A DNA stretch of 64,000 bases from the NCBI RefSeq assembly GCF_004570865.1, contig NZ_SPQS01000014.1:1-64000 (forward strand), written 5' to 3'. The notes beneath the pieces were generated by a model. The model made no database searches and was not told the origin of the DNA. It was given only the letters and a program-made list of their open reading frames with translations. Positions 35,585 through 44,662 of the stretch are shown here, one piece after another. This DNA is from Bradyrhizobium frederickii (lineage in GTDB: Bacteria; Pseudomonadota; Alphaproteobacteria; Rhizobiales; Xanthobacteraceae). Numbering within the stretch: position 1 is the stretch's first letter; every line of letters begins with the position of its first letter. A program made the translations under genes and the position numbers.

Positions 35585-36673
35585 TCAGCCCCCCAAGAGG
35601 CGGCTGACGATGCGGGCGGCATAATCCACGGTCGGGATCACGCGGGCATAATTCAGCCGCGTCGGGCCGATCACGCCGAGGACACCGACGATGTGGCCGG
35701 CGGCATCCCGATAGGGCGCGATGATGGTGGAGGACCCCGACAGCGAGAACAGCTTGTTCTCGCTGCCGATGAAGATGCGCACGCCCTCGGCCGTCTCGGC
35801 CCGGCCGAGCAGATCGATCACGCCGCGCTTGGTCTCGAGATCGTCGAACAACAGGCGCACCCGCTCCAGATCCTCCAGCGCGTGCAGATCTTCGAGCAGA
35901 TTGGCGTGGCCGCGCACGATGAGCTGGCGGTCCTCGTTCTCGCCGCCGGACCAGCTGGCGATGCCGGCGGAGATCACCTTCTGTGCGAGCTGATCGAGCT
36001 CGGCGCGGGCCTCGTTAAGCGCCGTCTCAAGCTCGAGCCGCGCCTCGGCCAGGGTTCGGCCGCGGATTCGCGCGTTGAGGAAATTGCCGGCCTCGGTGAT
36101 CGCCGAGGAGGGAACTCCAGGGGGCAGCGTCAGCACGCGATTCTCGACCTGGCCGTCCTCGCCGACGAGGATGACCAGGGCTTTCTCCGGTTCCAGCCGG
36201 ACGAATTCGATGTGCTTGAGCCGCGCATTGGATTTTGGCGTCAGCACCACCGCCGCGGCCCGCGTCAATCCGGATAGCCGCGTCAGCGCCTGGTCCAGCG
36301 CCGCCTCGACCGAGTGCGCCTGGCCTACGGACGTAAGCTGGCTCTGGATCGACTGCCGTTCGGCCTCGTTGAGGTCGCCAACCTGCATCAAGGCATCGAC
36401 GAAGAAACGCAGGCCGAGTTCCGTCGGCAGCCGGCCGGCCGAGGTATGGGGCGCATAGATCAGGCCGAGCTGTTCCAGATCGGCCATGACGTTGCGGACC
36501 GAGGCCGGCGACAGCGGCATCGCGATCAGGCGCGAGATATTGCGCGAACCCACGGGCTCACCGGTCGCGAGGTAACTTTCGACAATTTGACGAAAGATGT
36601 CGCGGGAACGCTCGTTGAGCTGGGCGAGGCCTGCGCGCGGCGCGATCAGATGGATCGGATCGTGATGGGCCAC
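35585..36673 (-). CDS. hrcA: Heat-inducible transcription repressor HrcA
   Basis: A 362-aa repressor of CIRCE-controlled chaperone operons (usually groESL in this group). N-terminal winged helix (ERSRDIFRQIVESYLATGEP, SPASVRNVMADLEQLGLIYA, PHTSAGRLPTELGLRFFVD), central GAF-like and C-terminal dimerisation regions (YRDAAGHIVGVLGVIGPTRL, NYARVIPTVDYAARIVS). Start is a GTG with GGAG about 10 bases upstream. No CIRCE inverted repeat is visible in the 168-bp gap shared with divergent rph. Confidence 0.96.
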   Translation of the reverse strand: MAHHDPIHLIAPRAGLAQLNERSRDIFRQIVESYLATGEPVGSRNISRLIAMPLSPASVRNVMADLEQLGLIYAPHTSAGRLPTELGLRFFVDALMQVGDLNEAERQSIQSQLTSVGQAHSVEAALDQALTRLSGLTRAAAVVLTPKSNARLKHIEFVRLEPEKALVILVGEDGQVENRVLTLPPGVPSSAITEAGNFLNARIRGRTLAEARLELETALNEARAELDQLAQKVISAGIASWSGGENEDRQLIVRGHANLLEDLHALEDLERVRLLFDDLETKRGVIDLLGRAETAEGVRIFIGSENKLFSLSGSSTIIAPYRDAAGHIVGVLGVIGPTRLNYARVIPTVDYAARIVSRLLGG

Positions 36674-36841
36674 AGCGGTAACTCCTCTCAGATCCTCATA
36701 ATTTGTCTATCCCGGGCGCTTCTGACAAGCGTGGCGTTCGCCGGCCCGGAATCAGGGGCCGAATAAGCCCTTGCCGCCCACCTTCGCCCCACCTACAAGC
36801 ACCGCCAACAGCCTTTCCCGTGAGTTTTTGGAGGATTTCCC

Positions 36842-37555
36842 ATGCGGCCAAGCCGCCGTGCGCCCGACGAATTGCGCCCCGTGACGCTGGAGCGCGGCGT
36901 GGTCAAATATGCGGAAGGCTCCTGCCTGGTGAAGTTCGGCGACACCCATGTGCTGGTCACCGCCACGCTGGAGGACCGCCTGCCACCGTGGCTGAAGGGC
37001 CAGGGCCGCGGCTGGGTCACCGCCGAATACGGCATGCTGCCACGCGCCACCTCGGAACGCACCCGGCGCGAGGCCGCCGCCGGTAAGCAGAGCGGCCGCA
37101 CCGTCGAGATCCAGCGCCTGATCGGCCGCTCGCTGCGCACCATCGTCGACCTCGAGGCGCTCGGCGAGCGCCAGATCACGGTCGATTGCGACGTGCTGCA
37201 GGCCGACGGCGGCACCCGCACGGCCTCGATCACCGGCGCCTGGGTCGCACTTGCCGATTGCGTCAACTGGATGAAGGCGCGCAACATGATCAAGGCCAAC
37301 GTCATGCGCGACAACGTCGCCGCGATCTCCTGCGGCATCTACAACGGTACGCCGGTGCTCGATCTCGATTATGCCGAGGATTCGGAAGCCCAGACCGACG
37401 CCAATTTCGTCATGACCGGCGACGGCCGCATCATCGAGGTGCAGGGCACGGCGGAACGCGAACCGTTCACGGAAGGCGAGTTCCTGGCGCTGATGGCGCT
37501 GGCCCGCAAGGGCGTTGCGCGTCTCGTGGACTTGCAGAAACTGGCTGTGGCGTAG
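36842..37555 (+). CDS. rph: Ribonuclease PH
   Basis: A 237-aa phosphorolytic 3'-5' exoribonuclease trimming tRNA 3' ends. Signatures: MRPSRRAPDELRPVTLERG, GWVTAEYGMLPRATSERTRR, the basic tRNA-binding RTVEIQRLIGRSLRTIVDLE and the phosphate-site DCDVLQADGGTRTASITGAW. GGAGGATTTCCCATG is a strong ribosome-binding site. rdgB follows 11 bases later and hemW overlaps rdgB, forming an operon divergent from hrcA. Confidence 0.97.
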   Translation: MRPSRRAPDELRPVTLERGVVKYAEGSCLVKFGDTHVLVTATLEDRLPPWLKGQGRGWVTAEYGMLPRATSERTRREAAAGKQSGRTVEIQRLIGRSLRTIVDLEALGERQITVDCDVLQADGGTRTASITGAWVALADCVNWMKARNMIKANVMRDNVAAISCGIYNGTPVLDLDYAEDSEAQTDANFVMTGDGRIIEVQGTAEREPFTEGEFLALMALARKGVARLVDLQKLAVA

Positions 37556-37566
37556 TCAATAGGCCC

Positions 37567-38202
37567 ATGCACCGCCGAATCACCGGAAAGCTCGTCATCG
37601 CCACCCACAATCCCGGCAAGCTTGCCGAGATGCGGGAGCTTTTGGCGCCCCACGGCGTCGAGGCGGTGTCGGCCGGTGAGCTCGGCCTCGGCGAGCCGGA
37701 GGAGACCGGCAACGATTTCCGCAGCAACGCCGCGATCAAGGCGATCGCGGCGGCGCAGGCAACCAGGCTGCCCGCCTTCGCCGACGATTCCGGCATCGTG
37801 GTCGACGCGCTCGACGGCGCCCCCGGCATCTACAGCGCGCGCTGGGCCGGCCCCACCAAGGACTTCAACGCGGCGATGGCGCAGATCGAGCGCCTGTTGC
37901 AGGAACGCGGCGCCACCACGCCGGACAAGCGCAGGGCCCATTTCGTCTCGGCGCTCTGCGTGGCCTGGCCTGACCATCATCTCGAAGAGGTCGAAGCGCG
38001 CGTCGACGGCACGCTGGTCTGGCCGCCGCGCGGGACTGCCGGCTTCGGCTATGATCCGATGTTCCTGCCGGATGGTCACAGCCGCACCTTCGGCGAGATG
38101 GAGAGCATCGAGAAGCACGGCCTGCCGCCGCTGGGTCTCGGCCTGTCGCATCGTGCCCGCGCCTTCGTGAAACTGGCGGAGATCTGCCTTGAGCCGCGCT
38201 AG
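37567..38202 (+). CDS. rdgB: RdgB/HAM1 non-canonical purine NTP pyrophosphatase
   Basis: A 211-aa enzyme hydrolysing ITP, dITP and XTP to protect nucleic acids. The family motif KLVIATHNPGKLAEMRELL opens the protein; ETGNDFRSNAAIKA and FADDSGIVVDALDGAPGIYS hold the metal-binding acidic residues, and GTAGFGYDPMFLPDG is the conserved C-terminal motif. It starts 11 bases after rph and its last codons overlap the TTG start assigned to hemW. Confidence 0.97.
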   Translation: MHRRITGKLVIATHNPGKLAEMRELLAPHGVEAVSAGELGLGEPEETGNDFRSNAAIKAIAAAQATRLPAFADDSGIVVDALDGAPGIYSARWAGPTKDFNAAMAQIERLLQERGATTPDKRRAHFVSALCVAWPDHHLEEVEARVDGTLVWPPRGTAGFGYDPMFLPDGHSRTFGEMESIEKHGLPPLGLGLSHRARAFVKLAEICLEPR

Positions 38203-39403
38203 AGCGTTTTCAAGCGAAGTGGATACCGGTTCGCGCCAGGAAAACGCGTCAAAACAAGAATCTGAAGCCTTCGGCGTCTACGTGCACTGGCCGTTCTGCC
38301 TGTCGAAGTGCCCCTATTGCGACTTCAACAGCCATGTCCGCCATGCCGCGATCGACGAAGCGCGCTTCGCCTCCGCCTTCGCGCGCGAAATCGAAACGAC
38401 CGCGGCGCGTGCATCCGGCCGCGAGGTCACCTCGATCTTCCTTGGCGGCGGTACGCCATCCTTGATGCAGCCCGCAACTGTCGGCGCGGTGCTCGATGCG
38501 ATCGGCAAGCACTGGAGCGTTGCAGGCGACGTCGAAGTGACGCTCGAAGCCAATCCCACCAGCGTCGAAGCCACACGCTTTGCCGGCTATCGCAGCGCCG
38601 GCGTCAACCGCGTCTCGCTCGGCGTGCAGGCGCTCGATGACGCCTCGCTGAAGGCGCTCGGACGCCTGCACAGCGCGCGCGAGGCGCTCGATGCCGTCGC
38701 TATCGCGCGCCGTTCGTTCGAGCGCTATTCGTTCGACCTGATCTATGCCCGCCCCGACCAGACGCCGGCGATGTGGGCCGATGAGCTGCGCCTCGCCATC
38801 GATGAGGCGGCCGAGCATCTGTCGCTCTATCAGCTCACGATCGAGGAAGGCACGCCGTTCTTCGGCCTATACCGGGCCGGCAAGTTGAAGACGCCGGATG
38901 AAGCGGTGGCGCGCGCGCTCTACGACGTCACGCAGGAAACCTGCGACAAGCTCGGGCTGCCCGCCTACGAGATCTCCAACCACGCGCGGCGCGGCGCCGA
39001 GTGCCGGCACAATCTGGTGTACTGGCGCGGCGAGGAATATGCCGGCATCGGCCCCGGCGCGCATGGTCGCCTCGACATCGACGGTATCAGGCATGCGACC
39101 GCCACCGAGAAGCGTCCCGAGGCCTGGCTGATGCGGGTCGAGACCAACGGCGATGGAATCGTCACCGACGATCTGCTCAACAGCGAGGAACGCGCCGACG
39201 AATTCCTGCTGATGGGATTGCGGCTCGCCGAGGGCATCGACCCCGAGCGCTACAAGGCCCTCTCCGGCCGCCCGCTCGATCCCAGGCGCATCGCGCTGCT
39301 ACGCGAAGAAGGCGCGATCATTGTGGATCCGACCGGCCGGTTGCGCGTGACCAGCAGCGGATTCCCGGTGCTCGATGCGGTGGTCGCGGATCTGGCGGCG
39401 TAA
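38189..39403 (+). CDS. hemW: HemW-like radical SAM protein
   Basis: A 404-aa heme chaperone/radical SAM protein related to HemN. The 4Fe-4S motif is FCLSKCPYCDF (C-x3-C-x2-C) within VYVHWPFC, followed by the SAM-binding FLGGGTPSLMQPATV and the C-terminal HemW-type domain. No ATG precedes the core: the possible starts are TTG 38189, overlapping rdgB, or GTG 38219. Residues up to about 24 (SSEVDTGSRQENASKQES) are encoded by a dispersed repeat at 38203-38262, so the N-terminus was built from repeat sequence. Confidence 0.92.
   Translation: MSRARAFSSEVDTGSRQENASKQESEAFGVYVHWPFCLSKCPYCDFNSHVRHAAIDEARFASAFAREIETTAARASGREVTSIFLGGGTPSLMQPATVGAVLDAIGKHWSVAGDVEVTLEANPTSVEATRFAGYRSAGVNRVSLGVQALDDASLKALGRLHSAREALDAVAIARRSFERYSFDLIYARPDQTPAMWADELRLAIDEAAEHLSLYQLTIEEGTPFFGLYRAGKLKTPDEAVARALYDVTQETCDKLGLPAYEISNHARRGAECRHNLVYWRGEEYAGIGPGAHGRLDIDGIRHATATEKRPEAWLMRVETNGDGIVTDDLLNSEERADEFLLMGLRLAEGIDPERYKALSGRPLDPRRIALLREEGAIIVDPTGRLRVTSSGFPVLDAVVADLAA
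38203..38262 (+). repeat. AGAGCGTTTTCAAGCGAAGT repeat inside the hemW 5' end
   Basis: AGAGCGTTTTCAAGCGAAGT, then GGATACCGGTTCGCG and GAAAACGCGTCAAAACAA, which I recall as a common dispersed sequence of rhizobial genomes; GCGTTTTC / GAAAACGC form its arms. It begins directly at the rdgB stop and is read in frame into HemW. Confidence 0.65.
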
Positions 39404-39412
39404 CGAGCTGAA

Positions 39413-39503
39413 GTAGGGTGGGTTAGCCGAAGGCGTAACCCACCATGCTTCCGCACTCGCGGAACGAAGTTGGTGGATTACGCCTTCGGCTAATCCACCC
39501 TAC
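39413..39503. repeat. Palindromic repeat (GTAGGGTGGGTTAGC family)
   Basis: GTAGGGTGGGTTAGCCGAAG with the complementary CTTCGGCTAATCCACCCTAC at the right; 91 bp in all. Related to 24896-24987. It sits between convergent hemW and the LpoA-like gene. Confidence 0.85.
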
Positions 39504-39528
39504 AGCACCACGGCACCGTCGTCCGGAG

Positions 39529-40761
39529 CTACGCCCCAAAGCTCTTCGGCGAGCCCGCGACCGCGACGCCGCCGCCTTGCGTCACCTTCATCACCGCAAG
39601 ACCGCGTTCGTTGGTGCCGTCGGCGCGGAAGCGGAACAGGCCGTCGATGCCGGCAAAGCCGGAAGGATTTGTGAGCACGTCGGGCGAGAAGCGCGTGGTG
39701 CCTTGCGTGCGCGCGAGCGCGGCGACGAGGGCGACGGCGTCGTAGGCGAGCGTCGCAGTGCGGATCGGCTCGGCGCCGTATTTGGTGCGATAGCGGCCCG
39801 AGAAGGCGCGGAAGCCGGCCGGGTCGGGCGCGGCATAGAGGCCGCCTTGCATGCTCGCATTGGCATAGACCCGCGGATTGTCCCACAGGCCGGTGCCGAG
39901 CAGCTGGATGTTGCGCAGGTTCGCGCCCGCGGCGGTCATCGCATCGGCGACCGTCACCACGGCATCGCCGTCATCGGCAATGAACAGCGCGTCCGCACTG
40001 CCGAGCTGCTGCGCCACCGTGCGCGCCGGCGTGGCGCGATCGGCGCCGTATTTCTCGAACGCGACGATGCGCCCGCCACGACGCGGCACCGCCACCTTCA
40101 CCGCCGCCTCGACGACATTGCCATAGGCATTGTCGGGCACGAGCACGGCGAACGAGCGCTTTCCGATGCTGGCGGAATATTCGACGATGCGATTGACGTC
40201 GGATTCGGGCAGGAAGGAGAGCAGATAGACGCCGCGGCCGGCGATGCTGGAATCGGTCGAGAACGCGATCACCGGGATGCCGCGCGTGCGCGCGACCTGC
40301 GCCACCGCCGGCACCGATTGCGCGAACAGCGGCCCGAGGATGATCTCGGCGCCCTCGTCGACCGCCTGCTGCGCGCCGGCCTGGGCGCCTTGCGGGCTGC
40401 CGTTGTCGTCCTTGATCAGGAGCTGGATGTTCGGGTTCTGGAACTCGGCCAGCGCCATCTCGGCGGCGTTGCGCATGGATTGCGCGGCAAGGCCGGCATT
40501 GCCGGCCGCGGACAGCGGCAGGATCACGGCGACCTTGACGCCGCCGGTGCCGGCGGTCGTCGCCTGCTGCGGAGGACCGGCCGGCTGGGCCGGCGGTGCC
40601 GAGCTCGAGAACGGGTTGGAGAACTGGCTGAGACTCTGCTGCACGCCGGCGCAGGCCGACAGCAGGGGCGCGCCGAGCAACAGGCCGAGCGCGCTCCGGC
40701 GGGTCGCCCCCGACATCAGGGACCCCGGAATGGGAGACTTAGGAAAACGCGGGCCCACCAT
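39529..40761 (-). CDS. LpoA-like penicillin-binding-protein activator lipoprotein
   Basis: A 410-aa protein with a lipobox (LLLGAPLLSACAG) and a Pro/Ser-rich linker, then a periplasmic binding protein type I (Leu/Ile/Val-binding) fold: VKVAVILPLSAAGNAGLAAQ, IQLLIKDDNGSPQGAQAGAQ, EIILGPLFAQSVPAVAQVAR, YALLSF-like SFLPESDVNRIVEYSASIGK. Homologues are annotated as penicillin-binding protein activators (LpoA C-terminal domain) or amino-acid ABC substrate-binding proteins. GAGAAG precedes the ATG at 40761. It is divergent from rsmI, as yraM/lpoA and rsmI are in many proteobacteria, which supports the LpoA reading. Confidence 0.82.
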   Translation of the reverse strand: MVGPRFPKSPIPGSLMSGATRRSALGLLLGAPLLSACAGVQQSLSQFSNPFSSSAPPAQPAGPPQQATTAGTGGVKVAVILPLSAAGNAGLAAQSMRNAAEMALAEFQNPNIQLLIKDDNGSPQGAQAGAQQAVDEGAEIILGPLFAQSVPAVAQVARTRGIPVIAFSTDSSIAGRGVYLLSFLPESDVNRIVEYSASIGKRSFAVLVPDNAYGNVVEAAVKVAVPRRGGRIVAFEKYGADRATPARTVAQQLGSADALFIADDGDAVVTVADAMTAAGANLRNIQLLGTGLWDNPRVYANASMQGGLYAAPDPAGFRAFSGRYRTKYGAEPIRTATLAYDAVALVAALARTQGTTRFSPDVLTNPSGFAGIDGLFRFRADGTNERGLAVMKVTQGGGVAVAGSPKSFGA

Positions 40762-41096
40762 GGCAGCTTCTCTTCTGACCCGCCGTCGCCGGCCGGTCAC
40801 GATCTTCCTTCCACGACGCAGGCCGCGGATTCAGGCATATTGTCGGCAAATAGTTAACCAAAACAAAAGGATAATAGCCGCTTAACGCGGCCGCCCTCCT
40901 GTCCCGGCAGCTGTTCGCCGTCGCTCATCCAGCATCAAGGCGGAGTTTCCGTCGCGAATATGGCGCGAGGGCCCTCACCCCCTCCCGACGTGATCCTGAC
41001 CGATCACATTCCCGTCCCTTCCCAGCCCACCTCGGTACGATCTTTTTCGGCGAGCCGGTTCCCAGCCCTGCGGATCGTGCCTAAGTTGACCTCATT
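40762..41096. other. 335-bp divergent intergenic region, LpoA-like / rsmI
   Basis: No gene is seen. An AT-rich stretch at about 40838-40885 (AGTTAACCAAAACAAAAGGA) with GTTAA/TTAAC elements is the likely promoter zone for one or both genes; the rest is GC-rich with no clear terminator or repeat. Confidence 0.5.
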
Positions 41097-42033
<937 letters not shown>

Positions 42034-42047
<14 letters not shown>

Positions 42048-42435
42048 GGTCCCCAGGGAACCAAAGGCCGCCTCGCCCGAGCGGGTCGCCGCGTTCCACA
42101 CCGGCATCTCCGCGGAAAGCCGCGCCGCCGCCTATCTCATGGCCAAGGGCTATCGCATTCTGGCCAAGCGCTACCGCACGGCGCATGGCGAGATCGACAT
42201 CGTGGCGCGCCGTCGCAACCTGATCGCCTTCGTCGAGGTCAAGGCCCGCGCAACGCTGGACGATGCCGCCTTTGCCGTGACGCCGCGCCAGCAGCAGCGC
42301 ATCATCGACGCCGCGCAAGGCTGGCTTGTAGCGCATCCCGAGCATGCCGAATTCGAATTGCGATTCGACGCCATGCTGATTGCGCCGCGCTCACTTCCGC
42401 GCCATGTGTTGGCGGCATTCGACGCCTCGACCTGA
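42034..42435 (+). CDS. YraN family (UPF0102) endonuclease-like protein
   Basis: A 133-aa protein of UPF0102: GISAESRAAAYLMAKGYRIL, AKRYRTAHGEIDIVARRRNL with the E-x-D pair and FVEVKARATLDDAAFAV with the E-x-K pair give a PD-(D/E)xK nuclease-like core related to Holliday-junction resolvases. The in vivo role is unknown. The start overlaps the rsmI end and gshB begins 10 bases after it. Confidence 0.92.
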
Positions 42436-42445
42436 AAGGCAGACC

Positions 42446-43390
42446 ATGAAACTGAACGTCGCCGTCCAGATGGACCCCATTGCCCGCATCAACATCAAGG
42501 GCGATTCCACCTTTGCGCTGCTGCTGGAGGCGCAGAAACGCGGCCATGGCCTGTCCTATTACACGCCCGACAAGCTCTCGATGGTCGGAGAGGAGATCGT
42601 CGCTCCCGTTCAGCTGCTGACCGTGCGCGACGAGCCCGGCAACCACTTCACGCTCGGGGAGCCGACGCGCGAGGCGCTGAACGGCTTCGACGTGGTGCTG
42701 CTGCGGCAGGATCCGCCGTTCGACCTCGCCTACATCACCTCGACGCATTTTCTGGAGCGCATCCATCCGAAGACGCTGGTGGTCAACGATCCCTGCTCGG
42801 TCCGCAACGCGCCGGAAAAGCTGTTCGTGATGAACTTTCCGCAGCTGATGCCGCCGACGTTGATCTCGCGCGACGTCGATGAGATCAACGCGTTTCGCGA
42901 CAAGCATGGTGCCGTCGTGATGAAGCCGCTGCACGGTCATGGCGGCGCGGCGGTGTTCCGCGTGATGCCGCAGGACATGAATTTCGGCTCGCTGTTCGAC
43001 ATGTTCTCGGTCACCTTCAAGGAGGCCTGGGTGATCCAGCAGTTCATCCCCGAGGTGAAGCACGGCGACAAGCGCATCATCCTGGTCAACGGCGAGTTCG
43101 CCGGCGCGGTGAACCGCGTGCCGGCCGCCGACGACCTCCGTTCCAACATGGTGCGCGGCGGCGCGGCGCAGGAGACCGAGCTCACCCCGCGCGAGCGCGA
43201 GATCTGCGCCACCCTCGGCCCGGCCTTGCGCGAACGCGGCCTGTTGTTCGTCGGCATCGACGTCATCAACGGCAACCTCACCGAGATCAACGTGACCTCC
43301 CCCACCGGCATCCGCGCCATCGCGCGGCTCGGCGGCCCTGACGTGGCGGCGAAGATCTGGGACGTGATCGAAGCGAAGCGGGGGAAGTAA
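42446..43390 (+). CDS. gshB: Glutathione synthetase
   Basis: A 314-aa ATP-grasp ligase joining gamma-glutamylcysteine and glycine. Visible: MKLNVAVQMDPIARINIKGD (binding of the N-terminal substrate domain), LLRQDPPFDLAYITSTHFLE, the ATP-grasp lid KPLHGHGGAAVFRV and C-terminal INVTSPTGIRAIARLGG. It is the third gene of rsmI-yraN-gshB and is followed by a palindromic repeat. Confidence 0.97.
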   Translation: MKLNVAVQMDPIARINIKGDSTFALLLEAQKRGHGLSYYTPDKLSMVGEEIVAPVQLLTVRDEPGNHFTLGEPTREALNGFDVVLLRQDPPFDLAYITSTHFLERIHPKTLVVNDPCSVRNAPEKLFVMNFPQLMPPTLISRDVDEINAFRDKHGAVVMKPLHGHGGAAVFRVMPQDMNFGSLFDMFSVTFKEAWVIQQFIPEVKHGDKRIILVNGEFAGAVNRVPAADDLRSNMVRGGAAQETELTPREREICATLGPALRERGLLFVGIDVINGNLTEINVTSPTGIRAIARLGGPDVAAKIWDVIEAKRGK

Positions 43391-43842
43391 CTCACCGCAA
43401 TGATCGCACTCCCGAAGGTCGTCCCGGACAAGCGAAGCGCAGATCCGGGACCCATAACCACAGGAAGATATGGTTGCGGGGACTCGGAGTTGCCGATTCG
43501 CACCGCAACTCCTCCCTGTGGTTATGGATCCCCGCGTTCGCGGGGACGACAGCGATGTTGCGGCGAGCTACTACGGCCTCACTCGCATCGTCGCGAGCCC
43601 ATCACTAACCACCCATTCACCATGACGCCGTCCGGATCGGGCCAACGCGCGAGCGCGCTTACGTGAAACTACGGGGGCCGCTGGCCGACTGAATAACGCC
43701 GCGTTCACCATCTGCCGAAAACCAGCATCGCTGCCGGTCAGCACGTTCGGCCTCGCAACACCCCTTATACTTTTACTCCCTACTCATCGACACGGGGAAC
43801 CCGCCAGGTGCGGTTCGAGTGCCCCGCGTATGAGTAAAGCGT
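43391..43842. other. 452-bp intergenic region upstream of the Tad pilus genes
   Basis: Contains the repeat at 43418-43550 and about 290 bp of unique sequence. TATACT at 43766-43771 is a possible -10 box for the cpa operon, without a convincing -35. No pilin (pilA/flp) gene is found here. Confidence 0.5.
43418..43550. repeat. Palindromic repeat (inverted copy of 15387-15529)
   Basis: GTCGTCCCGGACAAGCGAAG at the left and GTTCGCGGGGACGAC at the right, with CCCATAACCACAGG / CCCTGTGGTTATGG inner arms. Its reverse complement matches the element at 15387-15529 end to end, apart from the central loop. Confidence 0.85.
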
Positions 43843-44655
43843 ATGAACACCGCACGCATTGTCGTTCTCGTCATCGCGCTGGCCGCCGGCGGCGTCGCTG
43901 CGTATCTGGCGAGCGGCTATCAGAATGCCCCCGCGCCCGTCGAGGCCGTCGCCGAGAAGCTGCCGACGGTCGAAGTCCTCATCGCCAAGAACGACATCCA
44001 GCTCGGCCAGGCGCTCAAGCCTGAGGATCTGCAATGGCAGACCTGGCCGGCGGCGACTGCAAGCAGCGCCTTCATCCGCCGCGACAACAGGCCCGAAGCG
44101 CAGAGCCAGATCGCCGGCTCGATCGCGCGCGTTCCCCTGATGCAGGGCGAGCCGATCCGCGAGCAGAAGCTGGTCAAGGCCGAAGGATCCGGCTTCATGG
44201 CCGCGATCCTGCCGTCCGGCATGCGCGCCGTTTCGACCGAGATCTCCGCCGAGACCGGCGCCGGCGGCTTCATCCTGCCGAACGACCGCGTCGACATCGT
44301 GCTGACCCGTCGCCTGAAGAATCCCGATACCAACGGCCCGACCGCCGGCAACGACCTCATCGTGTCCGAGGTCATCCTGACCAATATCCGCGTGCTCGCG
44401 ATCGACCAGGCGCCGAAGGAAAAGGACGGTCAGACCGCCGTGGTCGGCAAGACCGTCACGCTCGAGCTCAAGCCCGACCAGGTCGCCACGCTTTCGGCCG
44501 CGCGCCAGGGCGGCACGCTGCAGCTTGCGCTGCGAAGCATCGTCGATGCCAACGCGGCGGAAGTCACCGTCGAGGAGCAAGGGGCAAAGCGCTCCGGAGA
44601 CGTCAACGTCATCCGCTACGGCGTGCAGACGCGGCAACTGACGTCACAGAAGTGA
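43843..44655 (+). CDS. cpaB: Flp pilus assembly protein CpaB/RcpC
   Basis: A 270-aa inner-membrane-anchored periplasmic protein of the Tad/Flp pilus. One N-terminal transmembrane helix (ARIVVLVIALAAGGVAAYLA), then a SAF domain (VEVLIAKNDIQLGQALKPED) and the RcpC/CpaB domain (GMRAVSTEISAETGAGGFIL, PNDRVDIVLTRRL). It is thought to work with the secretin. First gene of cpaBCDE, with 7 bases before cpaC. Confidence 0.95.
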   Translation: MNTARIVVLVIALAAGGVAAYLASGYQNAPAPVEAVAEKLPTVEVLIAKNDIQLGQALKPEDLQWQTWPAATASSAFIRRDNRPEAQSQIAGSIARVPLMQGEPIREQKLVKAEGSGFMAAILPSGMRAVSTEISAETGAGGFILPNDRVDIVLTRRLKNPDTNGPTAGNDLIVSEVILTNIRVLAIDQAPKEKDGQTAVVGKTVTLELKPDQVATLSAARQGGTLQLALRSIVDANAAEVTVEEQGAKRSGDVNVIRYGVQTRQLTSQK

Positions 44656-44662
44656 TGGGGAC

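Noticed and set aside
36674..36841. CIRCE element upstream of hrcA
   Set aside because: No TTAGCACTC / GAGTGCTAA pair or near match is present.
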